From NCBI GenBank assembly GCA_012931725.1, contig CM022949.1, positions 67,453,659 through 67,517,658 of the forward strand: a stretch of DNA of 64,000 nt, given 5' to 3'. This document shows positions 34,801 to 44,892 of the stretch, piece after piece. This DNA comes from Litsea cubeba (taxonomy: Eukaryota; Streptophyta; Magnoliopsida; Laurales; Lauraceae). Positions within the stretch are counted from its first letter, which is position 1, and the number at the start of each line of letters is the position of its first letter. Made by a program: the position numbers and the translations under genes. The notes under the pieces are model-generated. The model did no database searches and had not been told where the DNA came from. It was given only the letters and a program-made list of their open reading frames with translations.

Positions 34801-35134
34801 GGTCTTTTTCTCACCATCTGCTGTGAAAGAGAACTGAAAACATCTCCTCTGGTATGTCATGTCATCAGGGACGGCATCACCAAAGAAGAAGGTAGGCTTG
34901 GGTAAAACACTCTGATCTTCCTTCACCCATGGACGACTGCTTACCGTGATCTTATAAAAATCCTCTCCCTTGAGAGCGATCAGTCGCTGCCTCATCTCAT
35001 CTCTGTTGAGGGAGTCGCACTCTTCCAGATTTCTCTCAACATACTGGACCTTCTCCCAGGCCTGCTGAACGGCTGGATTAGAAGATCTAGCAGATCGACG
35101 AGGTACGCTTGTAGTAGGCTCTTTACCCTTGTTC
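31822..35134 (-). pseudogene. Antisense plant-mobile-domain-type gene inside gypsy B, decayed
   Basis: Running opposite to gag-pol, the pieces are 35134-34003 (follows a TTTGCAG acceptor at its start; contains FLPQTNTFVVTNGEIGFSLK then LSAITGLPILGKLY), 34070-33441 (includes MVFGEQLALVPALYSYLC), 33516-32938 (IQPYVPSRFAL, stop, LGFSQGVVGAP), 32935-32640 (Ser/Lys/Arg-rich, with KKRSRRSKKKRSHHRSK, a likely nuclear signal) and, after an apparent intron, 32541-31822 (Glu/Lys/Ala-rich coiled-coil tail, ends LETIFG). The first three match the plant mobile domain ('aminotransferase-like') family. There are frameshifts near 33850 and 33500 and in-frame TAGs at 32938 and 33331. Tat-lineage elements are known to carry extra ORFs between pol and the 3' LTR, some antisense. 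What this protein does for the element is unknown. Confidence 0.7.
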
Positions 35135-35282
35135 GTTATGGAAGAACCACCTGCAAAGGATGGAAAAGAAAAAGATCAAACATCAAAATGACAGAATTTC
35201 ACTAAAAAAGATCTGGCGAAATTTTGACATGATGCCGGGGCAATTCCGAAGAAAATGAACTATCCCGAAAGAAATAGAAAGC

Positions 35283-35410
35283 TTGAAGATGGGCTCAACA
35301 TTGCTGCGAGCTCCGAAACTCCAAACTTTTGAAACCTCAAAGTCTCCGCAAAATCAGGAAGGGCTCAACATCGCTACGAGCTCCGAATTCCCAAATTTGC
35401 GAAAACTTTC
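35283..35410. repeat. Two-copy ~65-bp repeat upstream of the antisense gene
   Basis: GGGCTCAACATTGCTGCGAG (35289) and GGGCTCAACATCGCTACGAG (35361) head two similar units. The core resembles the GGCTCAACATTTCTGCAAGC block of the leader repeat, but in the opposite orientation within this element. Confidence 0.6.
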
Positions 35411-35489
35411 AGGTATGCTATCACATCATGTTACAATTCAATTTACAAAAAAAATATACATGCATGAACATCTTGGTTTGCAAAAAAAA

Positions 35490-35870
35490 ATGCATTATCA
35501 TGATGAGCAACAAAAAAAGAAAAGAAACTTTCTTAAAAAAAAAAAAAGAAGAAAGGAGAAAGAAAAAGAACAAAAAAAGAGAAAAGAAACTTTCTCGAAA
35601 AAAAAAGAGAGAAAAAAAAAGAGAGAGAAAAAGGGGCTGGCCAACAGGCCGTGGCCAACAGGCCACGTGGCCGTACGGCCAGATCCGTATGGATCTGTCC
35701 GTACGGCCCACAAAAGCAACAAAAAAAAAACGTGCGAAAAAAAAAAGCACAAGAAAGAAAAAAGAAAACACGTGGAAAAGAAAAAAAAGAAGAAAAGAAA
35801 AGAAAGAAACAAAAAAAAGAAGTAAGAAAGAACTTTTTTTTCTACAATGGAGTTTTCTTGAAAAAGGGAA
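35490..35870. repeat. Purine-rich low-complexity block
   Basis: Runs of AAGAAA and AAAAGAGA give long Lys/Glu ORFs on one strand and Phe/Leu/Ser ORFs on the other. A short GC-rich insert with CCGTACGGCC (35672-35709) contains small inverted repeats. I do not regard the ORFs as genes. Confidence 0.7.
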
Positions 35871-36079
35871 CTTAATTGAAGCCATTGATGGAGAAGAAGA
35901 AGAAAAGTCTTGAAGATCTTGAAGAAGAAGAACTCTTGGTCTTGAAGCCCTCTTGGGATTGTTGCAAAAGAAACCAATATGAGCAAGAGATCCAACCTCC
36001 TCCTTGCTTTTATAGAAGAGAGCAAACCAAAGATGGAAAGAAGAAAGAGGTAAGTGTTACTAATTAGTAACCTTATCAA

Positions 36080-36320
36080 AAGAAAGAAATTAGAAAGATT
36101 CTTTCCCAAAAGAAAGATATCTTGAGGGATTCTCTCCCAAAAAGAAATCAATGAGAGATTTTTCTCCCAAAAAAATAGGATCAATGAAAGATTCTTTCCC
36201 AAAGGAAGATATCTTGAGATATTCTCTCCCAAAATAAAGGGAACATGAGAGATTCTCTCCAAGTAAAGATATTCTTAGATATTCTCTATCCAAAGGAGAT
36301 ATTTTTGGATATTCTTTATA
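36080..36320. repeat. Degenerate ~35-bp tandem repeat
   Basis: Units of the form GAGAGATTCTCTCCCAAA and AAAGATATCTTGAGATATTC alternate about seven times in the gypsy B 3' region. Confidence 0.6.
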
Positions 36321-36614
36321 AAAATGACACCATATGAGATCTAAGCCATTTCAAAAGCTTAAGGTCCCATGGGTTAGCCCATATGAGTTAGGTTTGACCA
36401 CCTAGGCACTAAAAAAAAAATTTTTTTTTTGGGCTTTTAGTCAAAGAGAAGTCCCTCTTACCAAGAGCCTACAAAAATGGTTCCATGCCTCTTTTTAGTT
36501 GATTGGACCATACAAAAGAGAATTCCAAGCCCCAGGAGCTTCCAAAAATCAAACCATCCAGCCTCATTTACCAAATTGAGCCAAAATCTTGAAATTGACA
36601 TTCCACAAAAATCC

Positions 36615-36860
36615 AAACCAAATCCTGGTCCCCTAACTTGCCACATACAGCTTGTTAGGTCATAAGACCAAAACCAAAAACCAAAACCTGATCCCCTAAC
36701 TTGCCACATACAGCCTGTTAGGTCACAAGATCAAAACCAAAATTGACCCCCCAACATTCCACATACAGCTTGTTGGGTCACACAGTCAAAACCAAACCCG
36801 ACCCCCTAACCTGCCATATACAGCCTGTTAGGTCACAAGGTCAAAACCCAAATCCACATC
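36615..36860. repeat. Four ~55-bp tandem repeats before the 3' LTR
   Basis: Each unit contains CCCCTAACTTGCCACATACA, CTTGTTAGGTCACAAG and TCAAAACCAAA; copies start at about 36627, 36690, 36747 and 36801. Such hypervariable tandem repeats in the 3' region are known from Tat/Ogre elements. Confidence 0.8.
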
Positions 36861-37060
36861 CCTGATTTCATCTTCAAAATTTTGCCTCGAGATGGTACGT
36901 GTTCCCATTCACTACCATAAAATTCCCTTGGAAGCTCAAAAGGCTACAAATACCAAAAAGAAAGACTGCTTAAAGACTCTTGGTCAAGTCACAAGCTCCC
37001 CTTCACAAAATCTCTTCGAGGCACATCAACTACAAAAGTTAAGCAACTCGTCGCTGCACC

Positions 37061-37073
37061 TCGAGGGGGCATT
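37061..37073 (+). other. Polypurine tract of gypsy B
   Basis: CGAGGGGGCATTT directly precedes the 3' LTR start TGTTGACACC. The run of five G flanked by purines is the expected plus-strand priming site. Confidence 0.65.
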
Positions 37074-38895
37074 TGTTGACACCAAAAATGTCACTTCGCT
37101 TCTTCAAGATTCAGAAAACTGCATGAAGTTGCAACCTGCCATAAATAGGCAATGCTACTTCCAAAAAATCAAATCTTGTCAGAATCAAACAAAAACTGCA
37201 AGATCCTTCTCCGGCAGCTAAAAAGGAGCTCCGACGGCGAAAGTATCGGAGACACCAAATCTTCGATCAGAGTCGATGGATGGTCTCAAAACACATCCAA
37301 AAGGCTCCACATCAAGTTCCGACTCAAACCGACAACGTTTGACGTTTGACCCTACATCAACCTTCGAACAGCTAAATCAAGCCTCTCGGCGGCGAGAACC
37401 ACCGATGCCATCACTCATCAGATAGAGCATATGGACGGCTTCAAAATGCTTACAAAGGGCTACACGTCAAATTTCAGGTCATTTCGACAACATTTAACCA
37501 TACTTTGACGCTCGGAAGCCAAATCAGGCCTCTCGGCGGCGAAGCTCCCCGGGACCATGGTTTCCAAGACAGAGCCTATGGATCATCTTAAAATGACTCC
37601 AATAGGTTCTCTGCCAAATTTCAAGTCAATCGGACATCGGTTGACCGCACATCAAGCCATGATATCTTCATTGCGACAAAAGCAAGTCTACTAGTGGTAG
37701 GACCCCAAACGACTTCAAAACTCAAACAAAAGCCTATGATTGGTCTTATTTATTGCTCCGCAGGCTTCACCCCAAATTTCAGGTCATTCCGACCTCGTTT
37801 GACCCAGTTTCATCTTCTGACGGAAAATCGGCAGCTCTGCGCGATAAAGTCTTCGGCTTTCTCAGAAAATTGGAAACTTTGCAAAACAAAATGCAAGGAT
37901 TCTCATCAGGTTTTCTACAGGGAAATCAGGCCAATAAATGATCAAAAATGCCAAGGAAAAATATAGAATAAAAAGAATAAAAAAAACAGCAAAAACGGAC
38001 ACAAAACGGGACAAAATGGGGGAAAACCCCCCTAGGGTCGCAGGCGACCCTGGAGCCCGAGATCGCCGGGAGGGCCCCAGAAACCTCGTTTTTCGCCGTT
38101 TCTTCGCTATTTGAAGCATCTGACCTCTGGTATTTTCCAAAATTCATACTTTTGAGACACCAAATCCTCTGACATCCATCAAAATCACGGGTCAATCATC
38201 AAGAGTATCGAAATCAACATTGATCGCCAACCGGTCAACCAAAAAAAAGTGTGCTTTCTACCCGACCGATCGAGAAATCGACAGGACAGATGGCACCGAG
38301 CCGCTGTTGCCAACCAACACCTGAAGTTACATGGTCATCCGATGTCGATCTACATGAAGATCCATCGATGATCATCGACAGAAGAATCCCAAAAGACACG
38401 GCACGGCCCGCGACTCTTCAACTGCTCGGCGACCACTTAAATGCGATTAATTGACTATCTTTATTGCAGTCATTAATCCATTTCTTTGGACGGCCCAATC
38501 AGAAGCAAGCATCCGGGAGTTACAAGTCAAGAGATTCATGACATTTAAACCATGAAACTCCTCCCATCATGGCGATTAAAGGCGATTAAATGCCCTTAAT
38601 CTCCTCCGGCCAATCAGAAGCTAAGAAAAAGGAGTTACAAAATAAAGGAATTAAATCCTATAACTCCTCCCATTATGCGTCTTAATGACAATAAAAGCCC
38701 ATAAACCCTCCTAAATGGCTAACAAAAAGCCTATAAATAGGAGAGCACTCCAAGAAGAAAACACACAACAGTTTGCAGAAAATCCGGAAACTCGGACAGA
38801 AAAAGGCATCAGAAATCTAAGAGAAAGAAAGAGAGATAACTCTGCGGAAGTTCTACACCGACCACCGCTACAAGGTGACAAAAGTCCCTTCGGGG
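37074..38895 (+). repeat. 3' LTR of gypsy B, first part
   Basis: It matches 17175-19050 up to the copia insertion. It lacks about 75 bp relative to the 5' LTR (near 37205, with CTTC at both ends of the deleted stretch) and has a 7-bp tandem duplication (GTTTGAC) near 37337. The last five bases, CGGGG (38891-38895), are duplicated at 48550-48554. Confidence 0.9.
38732..38739 (+). promoter_or_regulatory. TATA box in 3' LTR of gypsy B
   Basis: Same CCTATAAATAGG block as at 18893. It lies about 160 bp before the nested copia element, so any transcript from this LTR would run into copia sequence. Confidence 0.5.
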
Positions 38896-40906
38896 TGAAG
38901 GAAACCGCGATTCAGATCTGAAACTTCTCATAAAGAGACTACTATGGCTGATGCAAAGCATGACAGATTTTAAAAAATCTGATTTCTGCACTATGCAGCG
39001 GAAATCAGCCATAAAGAATCGCATAGAAACTCCATTAAATCATGACCAACATGTGTCTAATTAATAGGGATGATAGAAGACTATTACCTCGAAGATTTGT
39101 AGACTTCAAATCTCTGAAAAAATAGATCCAAAGGCGCGAACTCAGACTTGCAATTTGCAAACAAGTTGCTGGAATTTTCTTGCACTAGTATTGCCTTTGA
39201 TCTTCTCCTCTATCTCACTTCCAAATCTGATTGGCTAAGATGGTGGGATCTTAATCTAGGAAACAAGAACTATCTTTCTCATGAAAAATCTCAGACCTAC
39301 AACTTTCTTCAAGGGAGAAGAAAGGAACTAGAGGGCTGGACGTGTGGGAGTGATTCTTGCTTACAAACATGGTGGACGTCCAAGGGTGCTTTGTTTCTTT
39401 TATAGAAACTTTTGTGGAAACCTTTCCCAATTAGTTATCTCTCCTTATTCTAATTTATGTCCAAAAAGGAAAGACTTATTTCCTTTAAGAAACACTCTAA
39501 TTAGAAAAGGAAACCAAAAAGAACTTTCCATACAATTAGTAATACTAGTTGTAGAACACTTACTAATTTTAAGTTCCTAATCCAAAAAGGAAACTAACTC
39601 ATAGGAATACTAATCCAAAGAGGAGTCCAACTTTCCAAGTAGAGTCCTACTCAAAGTTGGAAACCTTACCCATGGAAATCCTATTATGGACGTCCCACAT
39701 ATCAATGCACACCATGGCCCACATACAATTTATCTAGAGTTAAATTCATGTATACCATCAAAGGCCTATTTGAATTTAAACTCAAAATTATTTTTCACTA
39801 AAATAATTCATCCTTATGTTATATAAACATCTTAGGAAACCATGCCAATCTTGGTAAGTGACTAGAGAAGGGACCAAAAGACATATTTGCCATTGGCTCC
39901 CAAAATGACCAAAATGTCCATGCTAAACCCATAGCAACATTAAGACCATTTTAACCTTAACTCATTCCACTAAAGAGTTATAGTTGAACTCCAAGGACAA
40001 ATATATATATTATAATAAGCTCGTCATAAGATGACGGTTTGTCTTCGACCTACTAAGTGTAATGACCTGAATGCCCCTCTATGTAACATCCATAATCGAG
40101 TCAGGTTATCACATGTACTATCAACCTTCCCGATTACATCTAAACCTTAGAACTTCATATCCTTAAACATAATCATCATTCGAATATCATTCTCTTGATC
40201 CAGGGAGCGACCCACAAGTTCAATATCCATATGGAACATCCATATACTAAGATCTTAGATTTTGATGATTAATCGGATAATTCTAAGGGGACGATTATTC
40301 CATCATCAGATGGCATAGATTCTATATTGCATCTGCACGTCCCAACTGATCAAGTCCGAGTACCCAAAACACAGAGCTGTTGACCCATGAATAGAATCTC
40401 ACCCATAGTGAATTAAAGCACAAGAACTTGACTTCGTCAGTTCATCCACAAATGCTCAAGATTAAGAGCACCGGTTACTTAGTAGCATGAGGTGACTTGA
40501 TCTCTTTTCTGTGATAGTACTATTTTAGAGATCACACCTACAACGGTCCTGTTCAATGCATGACACATGCACTAATGAGATAGATCCGGGAAAGCCCTCC
40601 CGTGACTTAGGTATGTCACCCTATATAGGAGAGTATCTCATTATAACTTCTACCAAGATGAAGTGCCCAGCTCCATCTTTCAGTTATGAACAAATATGAT
40701 GTTTCCAGTTGTCCATGAATTAGACCTATCTGTGTGTAGACACTACACACCTAATTCATTTACTAGAAACAATGGGCCTTACACAACCATACATATATAC
40801 ATGTTTAAGCATAAAAGAGTCTTTTCATTAAATAACCAGTTAAATATCCAGTAACAAAAGATGAGAATGCAACTAGTGGGCTTTAGGGCATACACCAATC
40901 CCAACA
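38896..40906 (-). repeat. 3' LTR of nested copia
   Basis: 2011 bp, starting TGAAGGAAAC and ending CCAATCCCAACA on the plus strand; on the element strand it runs TGTTGGGATT to CCTTCA. Differences from the other LTR: C/T near 39275, T/C near 39978 and G/A near 40132, all transitions. Confidence 0.95.
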
Positions 40907-40918
40907 AACTCCCACTTG
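40907..40918 (-). other. Polypurine tract of nested copia
   Basis: On the minus strand, CAAGTGGGAGTT lies immediately before the 3' LTR start TGTTGGGATT. Confidence 0.7.
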
Positions 40919-40920
40919 CA

Positions 40921-43900
40921 CTAAAGATCACTGCTTCCTAACCTAACACCCATAGACTCAACATGAGAAGTGAAGACTTTCTCAGTAAGAGTCTTAGTGA
41001 ATGGGTCAGCTAAGTTATTTGCTGAAGCAATATGCTCCACCACTATCTCTCCATCCTGAATGAATTCCCGGATCAAGTGGTACTTTCTCTGAATGTGCTT
41101 GCCTTTCTTGTGATTCCTGGGCTCTTTGCACTGTGCTACAGCACCAGTGTTATCGCAGTACATGACAATCGGTTTATGCACTGCAGGAACAACTCCTAAT
41201 TCCAACAGGAATTTTCTGAGCCATACCGCTTCCTTCGCAGCTTCCGATGCCGCCACATACTCTGCTTCCATGGTAGAATCAGCTATACAGGATTGCTTGA
41301 CACTTCTCCATGATATAGCCCCTCCTGACAAAGTAAAGACGTACCCTGAGGTAGACTTTCTGGCATCACTATCAGATTGGAAATCAGAGTCTGTATACGC
41401 CAATGGCGTTAGATTATCTGCTCGAAAGGTTAGCATATAATCTTTCGTTCTCCGAAGATACTTGAATATATGCTTAACAGCTGTCCAATGCATAGGTCCG
41501 GGGTTTGACTGATATCTGCTAACCATGCCAACGGCAAAGCAAATATCTGGTCTAGTACATAACATAGCATACATGAGGCTTCCAACAGCGGATGCATATG
41601 GAACTCTCCTCATGGTCTCTATTTCTTCAGATGTCTTTGGACATTGATCTCGGGACAGTGGTACTCCATGTCTAGAAGGTAGGAGGCCCTTCTTGGAGTC
41701 ATGCATGTTAAACTTGACCAATATCTTCTCAATATAAGAAGATTGGGATAGGGCTAATATCTTATTCTTGCGATCACGCAAAAGCTTGATCCCTAAGATA
41801 TAGCTGGCCTCACCCAAATCCTTCATCTGAAATTGAGAGGATAACCAAACCTTTGTGGATGACAATAAACCTACATCATTTCCTATGAGTAATATGTCAT
41901 CTACATATAGAACCAAAAATGCAACTGCTTTCCCATTTGCTTTCTTATACACACATGGTTCATCAATGTTTTGATCAAAGCCAAAGGATTTGACTGCCTG
42001 ATTAAACTTGATGTTCCATGCTCTAGATGCTTGCTTAAGTCCATAGATGGACTTCTTAAGTTTACAAACCATGTTATCTTGGCCACTAGCAATGAAGCCC
42101 TCTGGTTGCATCATATAGATGCATTCGTCAAGACTTCCATTAAGAAAAGTTGTCTTGACATCCATCTGCCATATCTCGTAGTCATAATGACATGCGATGG
42201 CCAAGAGAATCCTTATGGACTTAAGCATAGCCACTGGTGAAAAGGTTTCCTCATAATCGATACCTTCTTTCTGAGTATATCCTTTCGCCACCAGTCTTGC
42301 TTTGAAGGTTTCCACCTTCCCATCCACTCCTCTCTTTCTCTTGTAGATCCACTTGCACCCTATGGGTTTGATCCCTTCAAGTGCATCTACAAGTTCCCAG
42401 ACTTGATTGGAATACAAAGAATCCATTTCAGATTTCATCGCTTGCTGCCACATGTCAGCATCTATATCCGTTACTGCTTCATCATAACTAGTAGGATCCT
42501 CAACCAGATCTCCAGAGTCTGTCTTAAAAGACACTCCTAGATATCTTTCTGGCTGTCTAGAAATTCTCCCACTACGACGAGGCTCCGGAGTGTTTAAAGG
42601 AATATCTTGTTCATCTACTGTTTCAGGATCTGGTACAGATGTTATAGGAGATCCCGGAAGAATCTCCTCGAGGGTTTCTTTACAACTAAGCTCTTGGTGC
42701 ATCATACAATCATCCTCCAAGTACCTAGCATGAGTGCTGATGAGCACTTTTTGCTCCTTTGGATGATAAAAGATGCCACCTCTCGTTCCCTTAGGATACC
42801 CAATGAAGTAGCACATTTCCGATCTGGGATCTAGCTTGGTAGCTTTATCATTCAGTACATAGGCTGGACAACCCCAAATGTGGATATGATTTAAACTAGG
42901 TTTTCGACCTGTCCATATTTCTTGTGGTGTCCTAGGTACTGACTTAGATGGTACCAGATTTAAAATGTATGCTGCTGCTTCTAAGGCATATCCCCAAAAA
43001 GATATAGGTAGGGTTGCATGACTCATCATGGACCTTACCATATCAAGAAGGGTACGGTTTCTTCTCTCCGCTACACCATTTTGCTGGGGTGTACCCGGTG
43101 CAGACAACTGAGACACAATCCCATGTTGTGTGAGGTACTCCTTGAACTCACCCAGGAGGTACTCGCCACCTCGATCGGATCGAAGGGCTTTGATATGTTT
43201 TCCTAGTTGTAGCTCCGCCTCAGCCTTGAATTGATTGAACTTATCAAACGCCTCAGACTTGCGTCGCATTAGGTATACATATCCATATCTAGAGTAATCA
43301 TCGGTGAAGGTGATGTAATACTCATACCCTCCTCGAGCCGGTTTGTTCATAGGACCACACACATCAGTGTGAATCAATTCTAACAACTCCTTTGACCTTA
43401 GTCCCTTTCCAGAGAATGACCGTTTGGTCATCTTTCCCTTGAGACAAGATTCGCACTGAGGAAAAGGTTCGAAATCTAATGAGCTCAAGGGCCCATCTTC
43501 TACCAACCTCTGAATCCGTTTTGGGTTAATGTGACCCAAACGTAAGTGCCAAAGATATGTGTCATTGATTGAAGATACCTTCCTCTTAAGGGAAGTTGAG
43601 CTTTCTTGTTGTACATTATGCAGTGTAGGAGCAACAGGATATATATAAAATAAGTTGTCATGTATTCTACTGGAACATATAATGTTTCCATCTCTACTGA
43701 TATCAATACCAGAATGGAAAGAAACTGAATAATTAAATTCAATTAATCTGGAAACTGAAATTAAATTCTTCCTCATGTCCGGAACATAGAAAACATTATT
43801 TAAAACTAATATCCTATTACATGGAAAATGTAAGGTAACAACTCCTACTGCAACTGCCCAAACTTTAGCTCCAGTTCCGACTCTAAAGGCAAATTCTCCT

Positions 43901-44892
43901 TTCTCAATTCTCTGCATTATCTGAAACCCCTGCAATGAATTGCAGATATGATTAGTGGCTCCTGAGTCTACTATCCATGAGTCAGTAGAATCAACCACTA
44001 GACAAGTTTCAATGTAGTATGAAAAAGATGTACCTTTCTTAACTGAGGCTAGGAACTTGGGACAATCTTTCTTCCAATGACCTTTCAGGCCACACTTGAA
44101 GCATTTCCCTTTGGGCTTTCCATCTGTACCCTTATCCTTCTTATTACCAGCATTGTCCTTTTTCTGCCCTTTTTCCTTATTCTGCTTCTTCTTGGACTTC
44201 TTCCCTTTCGGGTTCAGTTTAGAGGAAGACTGGAAAAAAAGAGCTTGGGCTTTGGGCTTCATGATAGCCTCTGCCGCCTGGAGTTCTTTCATTAACTCAG
44301 GTAGAGTCATGTCCATCTTGCTCATATTGAAATTGAGCTTGAACTGATTGAAAGATTCCGGCAGAGTTTCGAGAATCATGTCAGTCTGACTCCCTGCATC
44401 AATCTCAGCCCCTAGAATCTCAGCTTCATTGAAACAATCTATCATCTTGAGCATATGCTCTCTGACAGGTGTTCCCTCAGCCATCCTAGCATTCATGATG
44501 GTCCTCATAGCAGCTTGCCTAGCTGGCCTGCTCTTGTCTGCGAACATCTCAGACAAGGACATCATGATTTCATAGGCTGTGTCCATTTGCTCGTGCTGTG
44601 TTTGCAACACGTTGGACATGGAAGCGAGCATGTAGCATTTAGCCATGCTATTCGCTTTCTTCCATTTCCTTTCAGCCTCCCGCTGGTCATCAGTAGAATT
44701 AGCATCAATATTGGGACAGTTTTCCAGCAAGACATACTTGTACTCCTCGGCTGTGAGTACTATGTCAAGATTTCTTTTCCAATCTACGTAGTTAGGGCCA
44801 GTCAGTTTATTCTCACGAAGAATGCACATCAACGGACTAAAAGAATCTCTACCCATCTCTTTCTGGATATAAAACGGTTTATAATTAGACAT
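40921..44892 (-). CDS. Copia gag-pol polyprotein, uninterrupted
   Basis: About 1323 residues from the Met at 44892 (MSNYKPFYIQKEMG). The open frame extends 28 codons upstream to 44976, but that extension is hydrophobic and I doubt it is used; a further Met (MGRDSF) is another possible start. Domains in order: a UBN2-type gag; a CCHC zinc knuckle CFKCGLKGHWKKDC at about residues 263-276; aspartic protease WIVDSGATNHIC near 303; GAG-pre-integrase (LWHLRLGHIN); integrase core with HTDVCGP near 510, then SDRGGEY and QNGVAERRN; reverse transcriptase with LYVDDILLIGND near 996; and RNase H with STMEAEYVAASEA and YCDNTGAV towards the end. All key motifs are present. It makes the particle, protease, integrase and RT/RNase H that copy and insert the element. 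It belongs to the Ty1/copia superfamily, TNT1-94-like in organisation. Confidence 0.95.
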   Translation of the reverse strand: MSNYKPFYIQKEMGRDSFSPLMCILRENKLTGPNYVDWKRNLDIVLTAEEYKYVLLENCPNIDANSTDDQREAERKWKKANSMAKCYMLASMSNVLQTQHEQMDTAYEIMMSLSEMFADKSRPARQAAMRTIMNARMAEGTPVREHMLKMIDCFNEAEILGAEIDAGSQTDMILETLPESFNQFKLNFNMSKMDMTLPELMKELQAAEAIMKPKAQALFFQSSSKLNPKGKKSKKKQNKEKGQKKDNAGNKKDKGTDGKPKGKCFKCGLKGHWKKDCPKFLASVKKGTSFSYYIETCLVVDSTDSWIVDSGATNHICNSLQGFQIMQRIEKGEFAFRVGTGAKVWAVAVGVVTLHFPCNRILVLNNVFYVPDMRKNLISVSRLIEFNYSVSFHSGIDISRDGNIICSSRIHDNLFYIYPVAPTLHNVQQESSTSLKRKVSSINDTYLWHLRLGHINPKRIQRLVEDGPLSSLDFEPFPQCESCLKGKMTKRSFSGKGLRSKELLELIHTDVCGPMNKPARGGYEYYITFTDDYSRYGYVYLMRRKSEAFDKFNQFKAEAELQLGKHIKALRSDRGGEYLLGEFKEYLTQHGIVSQLSAPGTPQQNGVAERRNRTLLDMVRSMMSHATLPISFWGYALEAAAYILNLVPSKSVPRTPQEIWTGRKPSLNHIHIWGCPAYVLNDKATKLDPRSEMCYFIGYPKGTRGGIFYHPKEQKVLISTHARYLEDDCMMHQELSCKETLEEILPGSPITSVPDPETVDEQDIPLNTPEPRRSGRISRQPERYLGVSFKTDSGDLVEDPTSYDEAVTDIDADMWQQAMKSEMDSLYSNQVWELVDALEGIKPIGCKWIYKRKRGVDGKVETFKARLVAKGYTQKEGIDYEETFSPVAMLKSIRILLAIACHYDYEIWQMDVKTTFLNGSLDECIYMMQPEGFIASGQDNMVCKLKKSIYGLKQASRAWNIKFNQAVKSFGFDQNIDEPCVYKKANGKAVAFLVLYVDDILLIGNDVGLLSSTKVWLSSQFQMKDLGEASYILGIKLLRDRKNKILALSQSSYIEKILVKFNMHDSKKGLLPSRHGVPLSRDQCPKTSEEIETMRRVPYASAVGSLMYAMLCTRPDICFAVGMVSRYQSNPGPMHWTAVKHIFKYLRRTKDYMLTFRADNLTPLAYTDSDFQSDSDARKSTSGYVFTLSGGAISWRSVKQSCIADSTMEAEYVAASEAAKEAVWLRKFLLELGVVPAVHKPIVMYCDNTGAVAQCKEPRNHKKGKHIQRKYHLIREFIQDGEIVVEHIASANNLADPFTKTLTEKVFTSHVESMGVRLGSSDL

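Noticed and set aside
32230..34837. Plus-strand ORFs overlapping the antisense gene region
   Set aside because: The minus strand carries the recognisable plant-mobile-domain and coiled-coil sequence; the plus-strand frames are shadows with no motifs.
35283..36262. Long Lys/Glu-rich ORFs on the plus strand and Phe/Leu-rich ORFs on the minus strand
   Set aside because: They come from purine-rich low-complexity DNA; open frames arise on both strands without any domain or codon pattern.
39148..39580. ORFs repeated identically at 39148-39580 and 46791-47223
   Set aside because: They lie inside the two copia LTRs and are repeated because the LTRs are; no protein family is recognisable.
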